DNA of 64,000 nucleotides, from assembly GCF_900113275.1 (NCBI RefSeq), contig NZ_FOOU01000004.1, positions 124,001 through 188,000 of the forward strand, given 5' to 3'. Position numbers and translations under genes: made by a program. Shown here one piece after another: positions 59,773 to 64,000 of this stretch (position 1 is its first letter; each line of letters starts with the position of its first letter). Under the pieces are notes generated by a model. It was not told the DNA's origin. It did not search any database and was given only the letters and a program-made list of their open reading frames with translations. Origin of the DNA: Neptunomonas qingdaonensis. GTDB lineage: Bacteria > Pseudomonadota > Gammaproteobacteria > Pseudomonadales > Balneatricaceae.

Positions 59773-61697
59773 TAGGGGTAACGAAATTTAAGAAAGCGCT
59801 GGCTATTACTCAGCACCTGAAAAGCATCTTTGAGGTTTCGCCGTTCAAATTCAGACAAGTGCTCTGGTTCAATATTATTATCCGCCGTGCGCCCTGCTTC
59901 GATATCAATAGCCTGATGGCGGATTCTGACCATCGATATAAACTCCAGCGCATCTTTCAAATCGGAAATACGCCCTTCAGGAAGAATTTTGCTTTTAATA
60001 ATATCGTCCAGCCTTTCAAAAGAGTTCCTGGCTCTGGAGCCTACTGCCAGTGCATGTACCCGGATAAGGTCGGCTAAGGGTGCTGTGCCACGGCGTTTCA
60101 AATTAATGGATTTACGGTGCTGACCATCCTGCTCCATCACAAAGTTTTTAAAGAAACCCAACGGAGGTGTCCGGCTCAATGCATTGCGTGCCAGACTGGC
60201 TAAGAAACGTGGCTCATGAGACGCTTTTTGAGCAACAAAAATGTTCAGCTGCTCAGCCCAGTGAGTTTGTCCCCAGACGCCCTCTAAATCAAAAAAGATC
60301 GAGCAGTTCAACAAGGCTTCAGGAAGCGGATTATCAATCCAGTCAGCAAAACACGCTTCCCATTCATGTCGGGTTTTTCGCCAACGAGGATTTGTCGCCA
60401 TAATCCCACCGCTACAGTAACTGAAACCACAGGCCGCCAATCCATCACAGACGAAATGTGCCAACGCTTCAAAATACTCAGCATGCAGCTGCGGATCATA
60501 CTGATTATCCAAAATCAGTGCGTTATCCTGATCAGTGATGATCAACTGTTCATCCCGCGCCATTGAGCCTAACGCCAGAAAGCAGTAAGGCAAAGGCGGC
60601 GGACCGAGATGCTCTTCAGCCAATTCCAATAATCGCTGCTTAACACTACGCCCTATCACTGACATCGCACTACCAATCATATGCGAGTTAGCATCTTCAT
60701 TAACCAGGCGCACAAAGCAGGAGGAGATCTCTTCAGAGATAAGCTTAAGCTCTTCGACACTGTTCTGACGAAATACCGTACCCACCATATACAAACTGCT
60801 TTGCGATTCATAACGGACAATGTCAGAGATAGCAATAACACCCACCGGACGACCCTTATCCAGTATCGGCAGATGGTGCAAATTATAGCGAAGCATACTC
60901 AGCATCGCCTCAAACGCATAAGCATCTACATCGAGCGTTACCAGATCGGTCGACATCACCTGATCGATAGTCGCGTCTAAGGGGTATCCTGTTGATACCA
61001 CCCGCGTTCGTAAATCCCTATCCGTAATAATACCAACCATCTGCTGCTCCTCTCCCTCCTGACTTTCAGCAGTCATGGAAGAGAGGGGTGAAGAGAGCGG
61101 TGAAGAAAGGGTTGTAGAAAGTGCTGGCGAAGCGGCATTAACGATCAACAAAGAAGATACACCCTCTTCTGTCATCTTCTCTGCGGCTTGACGAATCGTT
61201 GCAGTATTCAAAATACTAACCGGCTCACGAGAGATCAACATAGTCGCCTTCGAGACCATTAAGCTATTCGCGTTTTTATCCGAAGCGGCATGCTGCAAGT
61301 TTGAGTGATCATCCATTTCGACAAAATAAGCAAAGGCTTCAAACTCGTCACATAACCTAATAAATACTGATTCAGGAATGAAGTAGATCAGTGAGTCTTC
61401 CAGCGCTTTAACCGGCAAACGGATAAGGTTATTCATCAGCAAGCCCATCTGTCCGAACAACCCACCCGCACTGAGTCGATTATACAGATCACCGTTACGC
61501 CGATAGATTTCAACCGAACCACTACGAATCATGCACAAATCGTGAACTTCATCACCAAAATTAAAGATATTGCTGTCAGCCCGGTAGTAAGCTATTTCAA
61601 CCTGCTGAGCAATACTATTAAGCGTCTCTTGCGGTAACCCGCTAAAGGGCTGAAACTGGTTCAGAAATCCAGCAACTTCTATATGCTCTGCTTCCAT
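59769..61697 (-). CDS. cNMP-binding / CBS / DUF294 nucleotidyltransferase protein
   Basis: A 642-residue signalling protein. N-terminal cyclic-nucleotide-type domain (about 10-125, FSGLPQETLNSIAQQVEIAYYR, FGQMGLL), two CBS domains (about 155-305, MTEEGVSSLLIV, VGIITDRDLRTRVV; LVTLDVDAYAFEAMLSMLRYNLHHLPI), then a DUF294 nucleotidyltransferase domain (GSMARDEQLIITDQDNALI, about 385-405) and a helical C-terminal domain. The first CBS domain carries a Ser-rich insertion with a repeated LSSP unit (about residues 200-215). Overlaps the exonuclease gene by 4 bp. The domain set resembles GlnD-type uridylyltransferases in part; substrate unknown. Confidence 0.9.
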   Translation of the reverse strand: MEAEHIEVAGFLNQFQPFSGLPQETLNSIAQQVEIAYYRADSNIFNFGDEVHDLCMIRSGSVEIYRRNGDLYNRLSAGGLFGQMGLLMNNLIRLPVKALEDSLIYFIPESVFIRLCDEFEAFAYFVEMDDHSNLQHAASDKNANSLMVSKATMLISREPVSILNTATIRQAAEKMTEEGVSSLLIVNAASPALSTTLSSPLSSPLSSMTAESQEGEEQQMVGIITDRDLRTRVVSTGYPLDATIDQVMSTDLVTLDVDAYAFEAMLSMLRYNLHHLPILDKGRPVGVIAISDIVRYESQSSLYMVGTVFRQNSVEELKLISEEISSCFVRLVNEDANSHMIGSAMSVIGRSVKQRLLELAEEHLGPPPLPYCFLALGSMARDEQLIITDQDNALILDNQYDPQLHAEYFEALAHFVCDGLAACGFSYCSGGIMATNPRWRKTRHEWEACFADWIDNPLPEALLNCSIFFDLEGVWGQTHWAEQLNIFVAQKASHEPRFLASLARNALSRTPPLGFFKNFVMEQDGQHRKSINLKRRGTAPLADLIRVHALAVGSRARNSFERLDDIIKSKILPEGRISDLKDALEFISMVRIRHQAIDIEAGRTADNNIEPEHLSEFERRNLKDAFQVLSNSQRFLKFRYPY

Positions 61698-61787
61698 TAT
61701 GTTCTCTATAAACGCAGCCGGTTGGGTAGAGTCTTTTTATAATCACCTGGCCAGAACCACATAACTATGAACGACTAAAAAGCATCA

Positions 61788-62915
61788 TTAAAAATCCACT
61801 ACTACATCACCTTTTGGCACACTACAGCATGACAAGACATACCCAGCGATAACATCCTCATCCGTAATGCCGCCGTTATGCTCCATGGTCACCTCACCGG
61901 TTTTCACTAACACTTTACACGTCCCGCAAATCCCCATACCGCACGCTTTAGGAATATGCAGATCCAGCTTAGCCGCTGCTGCATGTACCGTTTCTCCTGG
62001 CGCAATTTGTATACTTTTACCCGTAGATGCGAATTCAACACGCACCATATCCGCCTGCACCAGTGCGTCTGTCTCTTCCTGCGCAATCTCGGCCTGCTCT
62101 ATGGCATCCTCTTTAACATCAACGGGAGTCGCCCCGAACGACTCTTCATGATAACGGCTCATATCGAAGCCATTGCTCTCCAGCAATGCCTTTATCGCTT
62201 TCATGTAGGGTGTTGGGCCACAACAAAAAATTTCTCGCTGCATAAAATCCGGAGCGATCATGTTTAATTTTGCCTGATCCAGATAACCCCGATAACCACT
62301 CCACGCCTGGCCACGTTCGACCTTTTCACAAATGACATGCAGCGTGAAATTTACAATTCTGGAAGCCATGTGCTCTAGCTCACGCTGAAACACAATATCT
62401 TTAGCCGTGCGGGCGCTGTGCACAAATGCCATATCCACATCAGCGTTGGTATCGAAATACCAGCGTGCCATCGACATAACCGGTGTAATACCTACGCCGC
62501 CCGAAAGAAACAGCACTTTATTTGCCGGAAAGTCGATGCAGTTAAACTGCCCAACCGGCCCATGCACCGCTAATTCATGCCCTTCCTCCAGATTGTCATG
62601 TAACCAATTCGATACCAGTCCACCCGGCGCACGTTTAACGCTGATAGAAAAACTGTAAGGGACAGACGGTGCACTGGAAATCGTATAGGAACGCATCACC
62701 TGGCGACCTTCGACTTCCAGTTCAAGCGTGACAAACTGCCCGGGCTTAAAAAAGAACATGACCGGCCGTTCTGCCATAAAACAGAATGTTCTTACATCCC
62801 AGGTTTCATCGATCACCTTGACACAACGCACATTGTGACGACCATTCACCCATGTTTGTGTATTAACCGGTATGAATGCATCGGTATTCACCGCTACCGC
62901 TGCTGGATTTACCAT
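61788..62915 (-). CDS. gbcB: glycine betaine N-demethylase reductase subunit
   Basis: A 375-residue electron-transfer subunit: FNR-type flavin domain (RSYTISSAPS), NAD domain (LSGGVGITPVMSMARWYFD, FCCGPTPYMKAIKALLES), and a C-terminal 2Fe-2S ferredoxin domain (CGMGICGTCKVLVKTGEVTMEHN, last Cys in VLSCCS). It passes electrons from NADH to GbcA, which removes one methyl from glycine betaine to give dimethylglycine. Start set at codon 10 of the open frame (62915); the upstream ATG at 62942 has a poor ribosome site. It is divergent from gbcA across about 295 bp. Confidence 0.92.
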   Translation of the reverse strand: MVNPAAVAVNTDAFIPVNTQTWVNGRHNVRCVKVIDETWDVRTFCFMAERPVMFFFKPGQFVTLELEVEGRQVMRSYTISSAPSVPYSFSISVKRAPGGLVSNWLHDNLEEGHELAVHGPVGQFNCIDFPANKVLFLSGGVGITPVMSMARWYFDTNADVDMAFVHSARTAKDIVFQRELEHMASRIVNFTLHVICEKVERGQAWSGYRGYLDQAKLNMIAPDFMQREIFCCGPTPYMKAIKALLESNGFDMSRYHEESFGATPVDVKEDAIEQAEIAQEETDALVQADMVRVEFASTGKSIQIAPGETVHAAAAKLDLHIPKACGMGICGTCKVLVKTGEVTMEHNGGITDEDVIAGYVLSCCSVPKGDVVVDF

Positions 62916-62996
62916 CGCTTTTCTCACTATTATTCTTCGCATGAATGGAACTCGATCTGTGCATTCTCATGCTTCCTTCCAATACTCATTTAGCCA

Positions 62997-63025
62997 ATAG
63001 CGACAAAAACTTGCTTATAGCGACA
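62997..63025. promoter_or_regulatory. direct repeat in gbcB-gbcA gap
   Basis: ATAGCGACA occurs at 62997-63005 and again at 63017-63025, 20 bp apart start to start (two helical turns), a spacing usual for AraC-type dimers. A TGGCA-N9-TGCCA dyad is at 63142-63160, before gbcA. The GCGAC core also occurs in the fdhA-regulator gap. Candidate binding sites for the GlxA-type regulator. Confidence 0.5.
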
Positions 63026-63210
63026 TATATCGTATTTCACTGCTGCCTGAGGTCGATTTATAGATGCTTTCATGTCGTAAATGGTCAAACTACGCGTCCG
63101 CCAATATAAGACGATTAACACATCACCAATGCCGCTACGAATGGCAGGGATACTGTGCCAACCGGGCTAACAATTTACGCACACTCTGGTGCTATCGAGG
63201 ATAAGAACAA

Positions 63211-64000
63211 ATGAACCAGAACGATCTGCTTAATATCACCAGCGCCACTTACGCTGATGCACGGCAGGAAATGGAACAACTGCTGGAAGCGCGCGCGCCT
63301 AACTACTCACTTCCACAGCCGTTGTACAATGACCCACAGATGTTCCGCGTAGATATGGAGGAGGTTTTTCAAAAAGAGTGGCTGTTTGTAGGCATGAGCA
63401 GTGAAGTGCCTTCAAAAGGCGACTACATAACGCTAGAAATCGGCCAGAATCCGGTACTGATCGTGCGTGACGCAGAAGGTAACATCAACGCATTCCACAA
63501 TACCTGCCGCCACCGCGGTTCACGAATTTGTACCAAGGAGCGTGGCAAAGCCGCTAATCTGGTGTGCCCCTACCATACATGGACCTACGATCTGAAAGGC
63601 AACCTGCTCTTCGCCGGCTCAGATATGGGTGAAAGCTTTGACATGAAGCAGAACGGCTTGAAAAAAGCCCTGTGTAAAACGGCAGGCGGCTTCATTTTTA
63701 TCAGCCTTGCCGCACAAGCGCCTCAAGGCGATTTTGACGAGTTCCTCGCCACGCTGGATGAGTACATGGAACCGTACGATGTTGAAAACACCAAGTTAGC
63801 GGTGGAGTCCAACATGTATGAAAAAGCCAACTGGAAGCTCGTGATAGAAAACAACCGCGAATGCTACCATTGCGCCGCTAACCATCCGGAACTGCTCAAC
63901 AGCTTACTGGAATGGGATGACACCAACGATCCACGTGCACCGCAAGACTTCGTAGATCACTACAACACGCAAGCGGCAGAGTGGGATGCCGAAGGGATTC
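63211..64000 (+). CDS. gbcA: glycine betaine N-demethylase Rieske oxygenase, 3' end outside window
   Basis: The frame opens at 63211 (MNQNDLLNITSATYADARQE) and remains open to the window edge (263 codons). It has a Rieske 2Fe-2S centre: NTCRHRGSRIC (Cys-x-His) and LVCPYHTWTYD (Cys-x2-His), with about 17 residues between. The mononuclear-iron helix begins at ENNRECYHCAANHPELL, holding the Asn/Asp-His-x4-His pattern. This is the oxygenase half of GbcAB. Gamma marks (SRICTKERGKAANLVC) match Pseudomonas GbcA by eye. The normal protein is about 430 residues, so the window has about 60 percent of it. Confidence 0.93.
   Translation, partial: MNQNDLLNITSATYADARQEMEQLLEARAPNYSLPQPLYNDPQMFRVDMEEVFQKEWLFVGMSSEVPSKGDYITLEIGQNPVLIVRDAEGNINAFHNTCRHRGSRICTKERGKAANLVCPYHTWTYDLKGNLLFAGSDMGESFDMKQNGLKKALCKTAGGFIFISLAAQAPQGDFDEFLATLDEYMEPYDVENTKLAVESNMYEKANWKLVIENNRECYHCAANHPELLNSLLEWDDTNDPRAPQDFVDHYNTQAAEWDAEGI

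Noticed and set aside
1-64000. CRISPR arrays, tRNA, rRNA, prophage or complete insertion sequences
   Set aside because: No spaced repeats of CRISPR type, no cloverleaf or rRNA core motifs, and no transposase or phage genes were seen on reading both strands.

Overview
The window reads as chromosomal DNA of a marine, heterotrophic gammaproteobacterium, probably of the Oceanospirillales type. The case rests on rdgC, queE, pdxB, PilZ and GGDEF genes of gammaproteobacterial style, two SulP transporters, and a large block for methylated-amine and glycine-betaine catabolism. This is judged from protein resemblance and gene neighbourhood only. No rRNA, tRNA, CRISPR array, prophage or full insertion sequence was seen.

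Layout. 0-3.4 kb: minus-strand operon DUF2878 / chalcone-isomerase-like / DUF3833 lipoprotein / SDR / SnoaL, interrupted by a CT-rich 11-bp tandem repeat. 3.5-18 kb: mostly housekeeping genes (metallopeptidase, a 155-bp MITE-like element, rdgC, rhodanese, queE, BASS transporter, CDF transporter, SulP, diguanylate cyclase, NAD-kinase-like, PilZ, pdxB, WGR-like protein, solo trpB).

18-48 kb holds a complete route from trimethylamine to ammonium: tmm (TMA to TMAO), tdm (TMAO to DMA plus formaldehyde), dmmABC (DMA to methylamine), then gmaS-mgsABC-purU-folD-mgdABCD in one 11.5-kb operon (methylamine to gamma-glutamylmethylamide to N-methylglutamate to glutamate, with the methyl group going through CH2-THF and formyl-THF to formate). 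A dmmD-like GcvT protein, an ammonium transporter with a 55-residue companion, a two-component system plus a PAS protein, and an XRE-cupin regulator lie among them. I find sigma-54 -24/-12 promoters with NtrC-like sites upstream of amt, gmaS, the GcvT gene and the kinase-tmm operon, so the pathway looks wired to nitrogen limitation.

26.8-31.5 kb: a visually AT-richer insert (pckA, a 77-residue protein, SulP, a ribbon-helix-helix protein, an SMR exporter) splits tmm from dmm. Two identical perfect palindromes (ATGTTAAT-N3-ATTAACAT) abut the pckA promoter and the SulP/RHH promoters and define a likely small regulon.

48-56 kb: a thiolase-like protein, a lytic transglycosylase, and an Lrp regulator divergent from an indolepyruvate ferredoxin oxidoreductase / aromatic aminotransferase pair. 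56-64 kb: a GbdR-type GlxA/AraC regulator divergent from glutathione-independent formaldehyde dehydrogenase, an exonuclease / DUF294-CBS-cNMP pair, and divergent gbcB / gbcA (glycine betaine N-demethylase; gbcA runs off the end). The unifying theme is stripping N-methyl groups from quaternary, tertiary, secondary and primary amines, handling the resulting C1 units, and recovering the nitrogen.
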